64,000 nt of DNA from Muraenolepis orangiensis (GCA_027704905.1 JANIIK010000686.1:1-64000); one strand, 5' to 3'. Shown: positions 12,843-27,560, counted from the stretch's first letter. Numbers and translations are program-made. The notes: generated by a model not told the origin, from the letters alone.

Positions 12843-13015
12843 AGAGAAAGAAGAAAGGAAGGAAGGAAGGGAAGAGGAAGGAAGGAAGGAAGGAAGGAAG
12901 GAAGGAAGGAAGGAAGGAAGGAAGGAAGGAAGGAAGGAAGGAAGGAAGGAAGGAAGGAAGGAAGGAAGGAAGGAAGGTAAGGAAGGAAGGAAGGAAGGAA
13001 GGACCAGACCAGACC
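12310..13015. repeat. 700-bp purine-rich tract: (GAAA)n, (GA)n, (GGAA)n
   Basis: A nearly uninterrupted purine strand: (GAAA)n and (GA)n at 12310-12410, G-rich purine sequence to about 12720, (GGAA)n at 12722-12757, (GAAA)n at 12757-12842, (GGAA)n again at 12855-13002, then 'ccaga' repeats. Such mirror-symmetric purine tracts can form triplex DNA. The tract lies about 0.7 kb upstream of the MHC class I promoter. Open frames of Lys/Glu/Gly/Arg or Phe/Leu/Pro/Ser are artefacts. Confidence 0.95.
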
Positions 13016-13254
13016 AGACCAGACCAGATCCACATACACACACATACACGCACCTACTTGCTCAGCTGAAAATCTGTGTTATTGGCGTAGATGTTTATAT
13101 ACAATATAAAACTATATATATATATATATAAAAATATAAAAAATGATATATAACTGAACATAATAAGTGAATATTATATAAAGCTGAATATTACATATAA
13201 CCGAACAATATATATTACCCAATATTACCCAATATAATATATTACCCAATATAT

Positions 13255-13620
13255 ATTAGTCCCTCGCCAGCTTCCGCAAGAGACTCAAGACCCACCTGTT
13301 CAGAGTCCACCTGGACTCTCCTTTGTGAAACCCCTAAACTTGCTTAAGTCCTGACATTAATAGCTCTTAGCATGTTGTATATGTTAGCAAGTGTATGTCC
13401 TTAATGTTGTTAACACGCTCTTATCACAGCTACTTAAGCAGGTGACCTAGCAGTACGAAATTGTGTTATTCATCTTGTCAATATGAATACTTGTGAACAG
13501 CTGAATTTATATGTTTGCGTACCCCAGTGTTATGCTATTGTCTGCTTCAACTAATGTACACCTTGTAAGTCGCTTTGGATAAAAGCGTCTGCCAAATGCC
13601 CTAAATGTAAATGTCTAAAT
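13255..13620 (+). mobile_element. L2/Maui-type LINE 3' end with complete tail
   Basis: The last coding segment ('SLASFRKRLKTHLFRV' type) begins at 13259. It is followed by a 3' UTR matching 7215-7335 and the diagnostic tail 'aagtcgctttggataaaagc' and 'gtctgccaaatgc' at about 13570-13600, ending in a short TAAATG repeat. This copy is very 5'-truncated. It shows what the 6690-7340 copy should have looked like without the minisatellite. Confidence 0.85.
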
Positions 13621-13714
13621 GTAAATTACTAAACATAATATATAACTAAGCATTACATAGTAAGAACAATGAGTAAAGAGAAACATGACACTTGTGTGTG
13701 CGTCACGTTCTAGT

Positions 13715-13761
13715 CTCATGTAGATAATGACGTCAGAGCCTTCTTGAGTTCCTATTGGTCC
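13715..13761 (+). promoter_or_regulatory. X2/Y-type MHC enhanceosome site
   Basis: A perfect CRE/X2 octamer TGACGTCA at 13728-13735 is followed 18 bp later by an inverted CCAAT (Y box) in 'ctattggtcc' (13752-13761). Upstream 'tagtctcatgtagata' is in the position of the X1 box. In vertebrates this S-X-Y module binds RFX, CREB/ATF and NF-Y and recruits NLRC5 or CIITA. The spacing and the position about 130 bp upstream of the TATA-like box and 190 bp upstream of the leader ATG fit a class I promoter. X1 is only inferred by position. Confidence 0.7.
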
Positions 13762-13865
13762 TTGTCCTTCCTCAGCGTCTTTTCGACAGGCTTCCTGGTC
13801 GTCAGATGCTGGAGTGTGAGTCTCGTCTCTGTTGATTCTCTCATTCCATTCCATTACATTCCATT

Positions 13866-13873
13866 ATATAAAA
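13866..13873 (+). promoter_or_regulatory. TATA-like box of the MHC class I gene
   Basis: 'tatataaa' lies about 105 bp downstream of the Y box and 77 bp upstream of the leader ATG, placing a probable transcription start near 13895-13900. It is the only good TATA candidate between the X2/Y site and the ATG. Confidence 0.5.
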
Positions 13874-13926
13874 TGACATTACATTACAGTCATTTAGCAG
13901 ACGCTTGTATCCTAAGCGACTTCCAT
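13872..13926 (-). mobile_element. L2/SINE 3'-tail fragment in the predicted 5' UTR
   Basis: 'catttagcagacgcttgtatc' preceded by ACATTACATTAC and followed by 'ctaagcgactt' is the reverse complement of the common L2-derived tail ('aagtcgcttnggatanaagcg'). It lies between the TATA-like box and the leader ATG, so part or all of the 5' UTR is probably transposon-derived. Confidence 0.65.
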
Positions 13927-13949
13927 CTCTTTCTTCTAGATGCATCGAT

Positions 13950-18309
<4,360 letters not shown>

Positions 18310-19230
18310 AGCAGCACAGAGTAGACTGCTGCTCATTTACAATCATTACAAACAGCCTTCAGCTAACTTCACATGCTATGAGTGATCAATTACAATAACA
18401 TTCATATGTACTTATATCTTGAAATCAGTCATCAATCTGTACTAAAAGTTTAAATCAATGTCATCACTGTATTTGGGATTGATTTGATGAACTCGCCGAC
18501 TATAATAGTTTCATAATTAGTAAGAACAGAAACATATAGATGAGCTGAGATGAAATGATGGCTCCACACACGGTAGACCGTGTGTGTATTATTATTATGC
18601 ATTATTATTATTATTATTATTATGTGTGGATGTTATTAAGCCATCGCCTTCTTTCAGCACCGAGAGCCAGAGTTTGCTCCCCTTGATTTTGGATTATAGT
18701 TGATTTATTTTATATTGTATTTGATTATAATTCAAAAAAACTTGAATTGGCAACTTTCACGAGTGCTATTGTGGCCACAATTCTACACTGTGCAAATCTA
18801 TGTTATGACTGATAGAGCGCTCCAAAAGAACCAAACAAAGAGTTTTAAAGGGCTGACTAATAGTGAGTCTGTAGCTGATAGCAGATTGTAAATCCACCAA
18901 CATGGCCCACTTCTGGTTCTCCGGTCGTGTTTTCATTAGATTTGACGTGATTTGCAGGTCATCAATTCAAGAATTAAATTGAGTCGAGTTTGAATATTGA
19001 TTCATTGAATGTAATATTACATTTATATATTTTTAATTGTGTTATTATTGTAGAGTGTTGCTGCTAGCTAGAGAACTACATGCTGGGCTGGTTTATGTTT
19101 TAATTTGATTTGATCATTTTCATGTTGCATGCATTTTGTCTATTTTTGGAATTGGATTGTTTGAAAGTTTTCCTAATTCTCACTGTTGTCTGTGGGTTAT
19201 TCTTTCAATAAAATACTGTAAATAAAATAA
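18310..19230 (+). other. MHC class I 3' untranslated region with polyadenylation signals
   Basis: No coding content after the TAA at 18309. AATAAA occurs at 19207-19212 and again at 19221-19226, in a segment ('ggattgtttgaaagttttcc') that is shared with the decayed copy at 145-230, which supports it as the true 3' end of this gene family. A short (TTA)n lies near 18586-18622. Confidence 0.55.
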
Positions 19231-19506
19231 TTAATACATATTTTCCATAATGCCAGGTTGTTTGGTGAGAGTTTTTAATTTAGTTCAGTAAAATGATATT
19301 AAATCAGTAAAATGATTTAATAGTTCAGATTAAAATAAGACGGATACAATAAATTACATATATTTTTTTGTTTTTATAATTAAGATTCAAATGAAAAATA
19401 AACAGTATAATTAAAAATGTAAAGTCCTGGGAATGTTGATAGAGGATGAGTATTACCGATCTATTGCAGTTGAGTTGGAGAAAGTTCTGTTGCATCCATG
19501 TTATTA

Positions 19507-19765
19507 TATCAGAAAGGCAGGTGGGGTGAGGGTGGAGTGGGTGGGTGGGGTGATGGTGGTGAGGGTGGAGTGGGTGGGTGGGGTGATGGTGGTGAGGGTG
19601 GAGTGGGGTGATGGTGGTGAGGGTGGAGTGGGTGGGTGGGGTGATGGTGGAGTGGGTGGGTGGGGTGATGGTGGGTGGGTGGGGTGAGGGTGGAGTGGGT
19701 GGGTGGGGTGATGGTGGTGAGGGTGGAGTGGGTGGGTGGGGTGATGGTGGTGATGGTGATATCTT
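19507..19765. repeat. G-rich minisatellite behind the MHC gene
   Basis: Units of 'ggtgggtggggtgatggtgg' and 'tgagggtggagt' in varying combinations, strongly G-rich on +. Its counterpart behind the decayed MHC copy is the array at 490-1790. Glycine/valine or proline/histidine open frames here are artefacts. Confidence 0.9.
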
Positions 19766-19814
19766 GGTGTTAATAAAGTTAGCAGCTTGGTGTCTGTCTG
19801 TTGTGTCGTTCTGC

Positions 19815-20195
19815 CGTTCTCCAACAGCGGTGCGGTACATGAGCTCTCTCTAGTGGTAAGTGGAGGAATCACCGAAATGTATATATATATGTTCTATTTA
19901 TCTATTGATCTATTTATGTATTTTTTTTACTATTATAAATATATATATTTATTTATTTATTCATATACTCACATACTGTGCTTTAATCATTGGTCTATTC
20001 TTATCTTAGTGGTCAGTTAGCGCTTAGTGTTGTGGCCCATTGAAGGTAGTTTAACTTCCGTGTTTACAATGCTTAGACTGACAGCTGATTCGGTGGTTGC
20101 ATAGCAACAAACACAGTGTAGTTCAACCGTGGTGCGGTACGCGAGCTCCCTCTGTTGGTAGGATGAGGAACTACTGAAATGTATATGTAAGGTAG
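19815..20195. repeat. Duplicated 75-bp segment (19815-19890 and 20116-20195)
   Basis: Both copies contain 'ggtgcggtac', 'gagctc', 'tctctagtggta'/'tctgttggta' and 'gaaatgtatat'. About 80 percent identical by eye. Possibly ends of an old interspersed repeat; nothing else is recognised between them. Confidence 0.55.
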
Positions 20196-20368
20196 TAGTA
20201 CACCTGAGTGACCACTAGGTGGTGCCCTGACGCCAGGTATTCCCAGAGGAGTCCGTTGTTTCTTTGGTTGTTATCGGACATTGTAGTTCTGAGACTCAGT
20301 TATGTTTATCGACACATCAGGGTCCTTAATGTCGTCATCTAATGTTGACCAGCAGACAGGCAGGTTAA

Positions 20369-20511
20369 CACTTTCATCATGGCCACGCAAGGCCAGCTCA
20401 AAGGCACCACAGAACTTCACACAGTCTATTCTTTTAGACTTTATTTGGTACATGGATACATAAACACATTTAAGAGGAAACAACGAGTTAACAATAACAC
20501 CAAAACACATT
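20369..20511 (-). repeat. Left arm of a 143-bp inverted repeat (partner 25501-25643)
   Basis: The minus-strand reading of this arm and the plus-strand reading of 25501-25643 encode the same 47-residue string (start MCFGVIVNSLFPLKC, end ALRGHDES), so the arms are essentially identical. The spacer is about 5 kb and contains the hAT/LINE nest. The sequence 'accaaataaagtctaaaa' suggests it is the end of a transcribed repeat rather than a gene. Confidence 0.85.
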
Positions 20512-20512
20512 A

Positions 20513-20520
<8 letters not shown>

Positions 20521-20552
<32 letters not shown>

Positions 20553-20647
20553 GCTTGTTTAAGTCACTCACGAAAACTATATCAATCACTCAACAAAAAT
20601 ATGTATATATCGGCACACACTGACAAAAAACACTGACATATATTTGT

Positions 20648-20690
<43 letters not shown>

Positions 20691-20775
20691 TTTGCGTATG
20701 TGTTTGTGCGTGTGTGTGCGTGTGTGTCTGTGTGTGAGTGTGTGTGTGTGTGTGTGTGTGAATGTGCGTGTGTGC
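20521..20775. repeat. (TA)n and (TG)n microsatellites
   Basis: (TA)n at 20521-20549 and an interrupted (TG)n at 20648-20775. Open frames here are repeat translations. Confidence 0.93.
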
Positions 20776-20790
20776 CCGCAGAGACAGAGC

Positions 20791-21024
20791 ATAATATGCT
20801 TTTCCTAGTAGTACACTGTGACGCACACAAATGACGTCTTCCGTGCGGCGATTTGAAAAGCGCCCCACGGGAAGACGTTTTGAGGACGCTGATTGGCTAC
20901 ATTTTATGTCACTTGTTTATATCTTGAATCAGCAATTGGCTAAACTGCTACAGAGACCCGCCTCCGTGGGGCGATTTGAAGGCTGCAGTGTACTAGGCAT
21001 ATGTGTACTAGGAAAAGCATTATT
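20791..21024. mobile_element. MITE-like element with about 25-bp inverted ends
   Basis: Starts 'ataatatgcttttcctagta' and ends 'tactaggaaaagcattatt', with 'gtacactg' / 'cagtgtac' inside each end, so the termini are inverted copies. About 230 bp with no coding capacity. The flanking ATTATT repeat hides the target duplication, so the superfamily is unknown. Confidence 0.5.
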
Positions 21025-21069
21025 ATTATTATTTTATTATTTTTATTATTTATTTTTTTAGATTTTGTT

Positions 21070-21637
21070 TGTGCGTGTGGTTTATGGGGGGCCCCATCGC
21101 CCCCTATGGGCCATTGATTTGTTTGTCTTTCTTGGTCCATGCACGACGCATTTGAGTGGTTTTGTGTTGGAAAAACAATGCAACCAATCAGATATTTTTC
21201 TGGGTCGCTGGGAAGAATATCCTTCAACCAAAGTATTCCCGATGACTTTGGCACTTAGACTGAATGAGAGCGTACGTTTGGATTGACAATTTGATCAACC
21301 AATCATATAGTGATTTGTAGCCAATGGGCGTATTCTTTCAGATTTCCCCACAGCTCAATAGGGAGCTAGAAGGTATACTGGCTGGAGCGAGAGGGGATCT
21401 AGCGTAGTGCTACGTTGTTTCTACGTTGGATTTTACGTCAAAATGGCGAAGGTGAAGATGATGGGCTGTTACTTCACTACATGGACACTGCTTTACCAAC
21501 TATGGTACACTTGGAAATTGGCTGCGACAATCTGATCAGCCTAAATTAGATAAGGCATAAAGTGACTCCTCCGTGACGTCCGTCTGACTAGAACAACGGA
21601 ATTTTCGAATGGGGGGGGGGGGGGGGGTGGTCTACAG
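21070..21637 (+). mobile_element. 5' part of a hAT transposon with ZMYM1-like transposase start (copy A)
   Basis: 21100-21460 matches the reverse complement of 61780-62116 in copy B. Both contain 'accaatcagatatttttctg'-type sequence, then 'gtagtgctacgtt', 'ttttacgtcaaaatggc' and the transposase start codon context. Copy A is interrupted soon after the ATG. At 21638 it is broken by the second hAT. The right side probably resumes at 25458. No left terminal repeat was found. Confidence 0.6.
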
Positions 21638-24600
21638 CAGGGGTTCCCAAAGTGGGGGTCGCGGGACCCCGAGGGGGGGGTCGCAAGATGATTTCAGAAT
21701 CCTCTTGTTGTGACCCATGAGGTTTATTTATTTTTTATTTTATTCCATCCATCCATCCATCCATCTTCTCCCGCTTATCCGAAATCGGGTCGCGGAGGCA
21801 GCAGCTCCAGCAGGGGACTCCAAACTTCCCTCTCCCTGGCAACATCGACTAGCTCTGACTGGGGGATCCCGAGGCGTTCCCAGGCCAGTGTGGAGATGTA
21901 ATCACCCCACCTGTACCTCGGTCTGCCCCGTGGTCTCCTCCCAGTTGGATGTGCCTGGAAAACCTCCCTCGGGAGGCGACCAGGAAGCATCCTTACTAGA
22001 TGCCCGAACCACCTCAACTGGCTCCTTTCTACGCGAAGGAGCAGCGGCTCTACTCCGAGTCTCTCACGAGTGACTGAGCTTCTCACCCTATCCCTCAGGG
22101 AGATACCAGCCACCCTCCTGAGGAAACTCATTTCGGCCGCTTGTATTCGCGATCTCGTCCTTTCGGTCATTACCCATTGCTCATGGCCATAGGTGAGGGT
22201 AGGAACGAAGACTGATCGGTAGATCGAGAGCTTTGCCTTCTGGCTCAGCTCTCTTTTGGTTACAACGGTGCGCCAAAGTGCACCCAATACCGCTCCCGCT
22301 GCACCTATTCTCCTGTCAATCTCACGCTCCATCCTCCCCTCACTCGAGAACAAGACCCCGAGATACTTGAACTCCTTCACTTGGGATAAGGACTCCCTCC
22401 CTACTTGGAGTAGACAATCCACCGGTTTCCTGCTAAGAACCATGGCCTCAGATTTGGAGGTGCTGATCCTCATCCCAGCCGCTTCACATTCTGCTGCAAA
22501 CCGATCCAGTGAGTGCTGAAGGTCACATACTGATGACGCAAACAGGACCACATCATCTGCAAACAGCAGTGATTCAATCCTGAGCCCACCATACTGAAAC
22601 CCCTCCCCTCCATGACTACGCCTTGAAATCCTGTCCATGAAAATCACAAACAGGATGGGTGACAAAGCGCAGCCCTGGCGGAGGCCAACACCCACTGAGA
22701 ACAGGCCTGACTTTGTACCGAGAATCCGGACACAGCTCTTGCTTTGGGAGTAGAGAGATTGGATGGCCCTCAACAATGACCCCCGCACCCCATACTCCCG
22801 CAGCACCCCCCACAGTATTTCCCGAGGGACCCGATCATATGCCTTCTCCAAATCTACAAAACACATGTAGACCGGATGGGCATACTCCCAAGCCCCCTCC
22901 AGGATCCTTGCAAGAGTGAAAAGCTGGTCCGTTGTTCCACGACCAGGGCGGAATCCGCATTGTTCCTCTTCAATCTGAGGTTCGACTATCGGCCGAACCC
23001 TCCTTTCCAGCACCTTGGAGTAGACTTTCCCAGGGAGGCTGAGTAATGTGATACCCCTGTAATTGGCACACACCCTCTGGTCACCCTTTTTGAACAGGGG
23101 TACCACCACCCCCGTTTGCCACTCCTCAGGCACTGTCCCAGACTTCCACGCAATGTTGAAAAGACGTGTCATCCATGACAGCCCCTCAACACCCAGAGCC
23201 TTTAGCATTTCTGGACGGATCTCATCAACCCCTGGGGCTTTGCCACTGCGGAGTTGTTTGACTACCGCAGTGACTTCCTCCAGGGAGATTGATGTTTGCC
23301 GTCCTTCATCCTCCAGCTCTGTCTCTACCATTGAGGGTGTAGTTGGGTTAAGAAGTTCCACAAAGTGTTCTTTCCACCGCCCGATCACCTCCTCAGTTGA
23401 GGTCAGCAATGTCCCACCCTTACTGTACACAGCTTGGATGGACCCACGCTTCCCCCTCCTGAGGCGCCGGATTGTTTGCCAGAAACGCTTTGGTGCCGAC
23501 TGAAAGTCCTTCTCCATGGCTTCTCCGAATTCCTCCCACACCCGCTGCTTTGCCTCCGCTACAGCCGAGGCTGCCGTCCTCTTGGCCTGTCGATACCTCG
23601 CAACCGAGTCCGGAGTCTCACAGGCTAACATAGCCCGGAAGGCCTCCTTCTTCAGCCGGACGGCTTCCCTGACCACCTGTGTCCACCACGAAGTCCGAGG
23701 GTTGCCGCCCCTTGAGGCACCAATGACCTTGAGGCCACAACTCTCAACCGCAGCTTCGGCAATAGAAGCTTTGAACAAAGACCACTCTGGCTCAATGCCC
23801 CCAGCCTCCACAGAGATGCCCGAAAAATTCCGCCGGAGGTGTGAGTTGAAGGTCTCCCGGACAGGGGCATCCACCAGACGTTCCCAGTTCACCCGCACTA
23901 CACGTTTGGGCTTACCAGGTCTGTCCAGAGGCTTCCCCCGCCATCTTACCCAACTCACCACCAGATGGTGATCGGTTGACAGCTCTGCCCCTCTCTTCAC
24001 CCGAGTGTCCAAAACATGCGGCCTCAGGCCAGATGATACGATAACAAAATCGATCATTGACCTTCGGCCTAAGGTGCTCTGGTACCATGTACACTTATGA
24101 GCATCCTTATGTTTGAACATGGTGTTTGTTATGGCCAATCCATGACTAGCACAGAAATCCAATAACAAAACCCCACTCCGGTTCAGATCAGGTAGGCCGT
24201 TCATCCCCAACACGCCCCTCCAAGTTTCCCCATCGTTACCCACGTGTGCGTTGAAGTCTCCCAGGAGGACTATAGAGTCCCCTTCAGGAGCCCCATGCAG
24301 GACTCCATCCAGGGTGTGCAAGAAGGCGGGATATTCCGAACTGTTGTTTGGTGCATAGGCACAAACAACAGTCAGAGTTTTCCCTCCCATGACCCTAAGG
24401 CGTAGGGAGGCGACCCTCTCGTCCACCGGGGTAAACTCCAACAAAGCGGCACTCAGCCGGGGACTTGTGAGTATCCCCACACCCGCCCGGCGCCTCACAC
24501 CCTGAGCAACTCCAGAGAAAGAAAGAGTCCAACCCCTATCCAGGAGTTTAGTTCCAGAGCCAGTGCTGTGCGTAGAGGTAAGCCCCACCAGATCTAATTG

Positions 24601-25449
24601 GTAGCGCTCCACCTCCCGCACCAGCTCAGGCTCCTTCCCCCCCAGAGAAGTGACATTCCACGTCCCCAAAGCCAGTCTCTGTTGGCTGGGTTTGGTCCGT
24701 CGATGCCCCCTGCCTTCACTGCTGCCTAACTGGCAGTGCACCCGACCCCAGTGGTTCTTCCCGTAGGTGGTGGGTCCGCGGGAAGGAGAAATGGCCACGT
24801 CGCTTTTTCGGGCAATGCCCGACCGGGCTCCGTGGCTAACCCGGCCACCAGGCGCTCGCTTACGGGCCCTCTTTCCAGGCCTAGCTCCGGAAAGGGGCCC
24901 CGGGCTTCCTCCGGGCAGGGTATCCTCAATTCTCGTTTTTTTGTCCATTGAAGTCTTTGAACCATTCTTAGTCTGGCCCCTCCCCTGAGACCAATCTGCC
25001 ATGGGAGACCCTACCAGGAGCACTAGGCTCCAGACAACACAGCTCTCAGGTTCACAGGGACACCCAAACCTCTCCACCACGATAAGGTGATGGTTCCCGG
25101 AGAGTTATTGTATATAATGTAATTAATGTAATTAAAAATATGTAATTGTAAATAAAATTATTATTATTTATTTTTTATCATTTGTATTATTATTATTATT
25201 ATTATTGTTAATAATAACGTGAGTGACAAATAAAGGAATTCTGATTCCCACAGATTCACGACAGTATCATCATTGAAAAAAAAAAAAAAAGCCACACACA
25301 ATGTTCGTGATCGTGATTTACTATCTTTGGAATTCACGATGTTCGCGATCGCGACATCCCCCCCGACCCCGTCGGAGGGTGATAGTGGGGGGGTCAGGCT
25401 CCAGTCTGTTATTTTGGGGGTCGCGGGCTGAAAAGTTTGGGAACCCCTG
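21638..25449 (-). mobile_element. hAT element (CAGGGGTTCCC ends) carrying an RTE LINE
   Basis: Ends 'caggggttcccaaagt' and 'aagtttgggaacccctg' are inverted copies and are flanked by the exact 8-bp duplication 'gtctacag' (21630-21637 and 25450-25457). Without the LINE the element would be about 450 bp and matches 60564-61092. It has no transposase and must have been moved by a related autonomous hAT. Confidence 0.88.
21775..25080 (-). CDS. RTE-clade (Rex3-like) LINE polyprotein: endonuclease and reverse transcriptase
   Basis: Uninterrupted 1101-codon ORF. Residues about 145-380 are an APE-type endonuclease (TWNVTSL, GDFNAHVG, the STDHHLV histidine motif). Residues about 560-900 are reverse transcriptase (GKAPGVDEI, VVPLFKKGD, GFRPGRGTTDQ, the catalytic LLFADDVV, RQGCALSP), followed by a C-terminal QLRWFGHLVRM region. 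The 3' tail is a GATG-type repeat (21746-21772 read on minus), as in Rex3. It moves by target-primed reverse transcription. The position where APE enzymes usually keep a catalytic Glu reads GLTSTH. The first ~140 residues are of low complexity and the true start may be internal. An intact frame suggests recent insertion. Confidence 0.9.
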   Translation of the reverse strand: MVERFGCPCEPESCVVWSLVLLVGSPMADWSQGRGQTKNGSKTSMDKKTRIEDTLPGGSPGPLSGARPGKRARKRAPGGRVSHGARSGIARKSDVAISPSRGPTTYGKNHWGRVHCQLGSSEGRGHRRTKPSQQRLALGTWNVTSLGGKEPELVREVERYQLDLVGLTSTHSTGSGTKLLDRGWTLSFSGVAQGVRRRAGVGILTSPRLSAALLEFTPVDERVASLRLRVMGGKTLTVVCAYAPNNSSEYPAFLHTLDGVLHGAPEGDSIVLLGDFNAHVGNDGETWRGVLGMNGLPDLNRSGVLLLDFCASHGLAITNTMFKHKDAHKCTWYQSTLGRRSMIDFVIVSSGLRPHVLDTRVKRGAELSTDHHLVVSWVRWRGKPLDRPGKPKRVVRVNWERLVDAPVRETFNSHLRRNFSGISVEAGGIEPEWSLFKASIAEAAVESCGLKVIGASRGGNPRTSWWTQVVREAVRLKKEAFRAMLACETPDSVARYRQAKRTAASAVAEAKQRVWEEFGEAMEKDFQSAPKRFWQTIRRLRRGKRGSIQAVYSKGGTLLTSTEEVIGRWKEHFVELLNPTTPSMVETELEDEGRQTSISLEEVTAVVKQLRSGKAPGVDEIRPEMLKALGVEGLSWMTRLFNIAWKSGTVPEEWQTGVVVPLFKKGDQRVCANYRGITLLSLPGKVYSKVLERRVRPIVEPQIEEEQCGFRPGRGTTDQLFTLARILEGAWEYAHPVYMCFVDLEKAYDRVPREILWGVLREYGVRGSLLRAIQSLYSQSKSCVRILGTKSGLFSVGVGLRQGCALSPILFVIFMDRISRRSHGGEGFQYGGLRIESLLFADDVVLFASSVCDLQHSLDRFAAECEAAGMRISTSKSEAMVLSRKPVDCLLQVGRESLSQVKEFKYLGVLFSSEGRMEREIDRRIGAAGAVLGALWRTVVTKRELSQKAKLSIYRSVFVPTLTYGHEQWVMTERTRSRIQAAEMSFLRRVAGISLRDRVRSSVTRERLGVEPLLLRVERSQLRWFGHLVRMLPGRLPREVFQAHPTGRRPRGRPRYRWGDYISTLAWERLGIPQSELVDVAREREVWSPLLELLPPRPDFG

Positions 25450-25782
25450 GTCTACAGAAGGTAAATCACTCACCAAACTCACCTGTTCAGAGCTGCTTTG
25501 AATGTGTTTTGGTGTTATTGTTAACTCGTTGTTTCCTCTTAAATGTGTTTATGTATCCATGTACCAAATAAAGTCTAAAAGAATAGACTGTGTGAAGTTC
25601 TGTGGTGCCTTTGAGCTGGCCTTGCGTGGCCATGATGAAAGTGATGGACAGAAGGGCGACATTTCAATACAAAAAGTTATTGTATATAATGTAATTAATG
25701 TAATTAAAAATATGTAATTGTAAATAAAAAAAATGGTATAGCCCCCCCTGGTGAAAAATGCACCAGCCGCCACTGGTTACAT

Positions 25783-26300
25783 ATATAGACTAATAGATAG
25801 AGATTGGATTGGAACAGAGTTACATATATAGACTAATAGATAGAGATTGGATTGGGACAGGGTTACATATATATACTAATAGATATAGATTGGATTGGGA
25901 CAGGGTTACATATGTAGACTAATAGATAGAGATTGGATTGGGACAGGGTTACATATATAGACTAATAGATAGAGATTGGATTGGGACAGGGTTACATATA
26001 TAGACTAATAGATAGAGATTAGATTGGGACAGGGTTACATATATAGACTAATAGATAGAGATTGGATTGGGACAGGGTTACATATATATAGACTAATAGA
26101 TAGAGATTGGATTGGAACAGAGTTACATATATAGACTAATAGATAGAGATTGGATTGGGACAGGGTTACATATATATACTAATAGATAGAGATTGGATTG
26201 GGACAGGGTTACATATATAGACTAATAGATAGAGATTGGATTGGGACGGTTACATATATAGACTAATAGATAGATTGGATTGGGACAGGGTTACATACAT
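25783..26300. repeat. Minisatellite, 42-bp unit
   Basis: About twelve copies of 'gttacatatatagactaata' plus 'gatagagattggattgggacag'. It starts just after a 'ccagccgccactgg' end that looks like a hAT-type terminus at 25765-25779. No coding content. Confidence 0.93.
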
Positions 26301-26779
26301 AGGCGGAGGGGGGGCAGGGGGGTATAAAATACAAAATGATCACCAAAATCTTAATTATATTATCTTTTGTTTTAAATCAATTCATTGATGAACAGTCATG
26401 TGACGTGTGAAGTTAGACACGCCTCTATTTTGAGGACGTAGCGATTTGGCTAGTAGCTGTGTTTCTGTACACTGAGCAGTAATGGAGATTCTGTGATTTT
26501 TAGAAGGTCCAAGTGTATGCGGGACACGTTTACTTCTGCACTAAGCAGGTCACTGGTTATTAATATTTACTAACCTACTGTAACAACCCTGAGCATTTTC
26601 TTATTCGGTGTGTGCTATACGTTGGACAGTGAGTGTTTTTTTTATCGTTTTCAATGTAACACGAAATGTGTTTATGCGTACACCAAATGTTTTAAAAGGG
26701 TACATGGAAAATGAAAGCCTGTTTAATAAAATCAAATTGATATTTCACTATTCAGACTTTAACTGTATGGTTGCCAGTG

Positions 26780-27560
26780 GTCTTCAGTTGTGTGCGGCCG
26801 CACTCCAGTCTCTCCACTTCCTGGCTCTCACCGAGACCTGGATCACCCCTGAGAACACGGCTACCGCAGCTGCTCTCTCCGCGACCTACTCCTTCACCCA
26901 CACCCCCTGACCCTCTGGGCGTGGTGGAGGAACGGGACTCCTAGTCTCTCCAAACTGGTCATATCAGGTACTCCCTCTGGGTCACCTGACCAGATCGGCA
27001 CTTGAATTTCATGCTGTTTCTGTTACCATCCCAACTAGGCTCAACATTGCCGTAATCTACCGACCACCGGGCCCTCTTGGTGACTTCTTTGACGAGATGG
27101 ATGCCCTCCTCAGCTGCTTTCCTGAGGACGGCACCCCACTCGTGGTTCTGGGTGACTTCAACATCCAGTCGGATAAGTTACAATCTCCTGAATTCATTAA
27201 CTTTTTTGCCATATTCGGTCTAACACTCACTCCTTCTCCCCCTACCCACAGAGCTGGGAACCAACTGGATCTTGTCTTCACAAGATCCTGTACCACCTCG
27301 GTGATCTCTGTCACACCCCTCCCTGTCTCTGATCACCATTTTGTTGCTTTCTCTCTCCCTCTCAAATCCCCCACCTCCCAACCCACTACTCCCCACATTG
27401 TTACCTTCCGTAGTAACCGGGAAACTCTCTCTCCCTCTTCTTTCTCCGCATCTGTCCTATCCTCACTACCATCCCCCCAACAATTCTCTCTCTTGTCGGT
27501 AGAGGAAGCCTCCTCCACTCTGACTTCCTCTCTCTCCTTCTACATTCTCTCTCTTTGATA
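26780..27560 (+). mobile_element. L2-type LINE endonuclease fragment
   Basis: Reads LQSLHFLALTETWITPENT at 26800, then after a stop and frameshifts IAVIYRPPGPLGDF near 27045 and VVLGDFNIQSD near 27140, then QLDLVFTRSC and PVSDHHFVAF near 27260-27345. These are the APE-endonuclease motifs in the right order. Reverse transcriptase is absent. It occupies the place where the terminal exon of the C3-like gene would be expected. Confidence 0.8.

Noticed and set aside
12335..13131. Frames rich in Lys/Glu/Arg/Gly or Phe/Leu/Pro/Ser
   Set aside because: Translation of GAAA/GGAA microsatellites.
21717..24988. Plus-strand frames of 60-150 codons opposite the LINE ORF
   Set aside because: Antisense shadows of the 1101-codon reverse-transcriptase frame.
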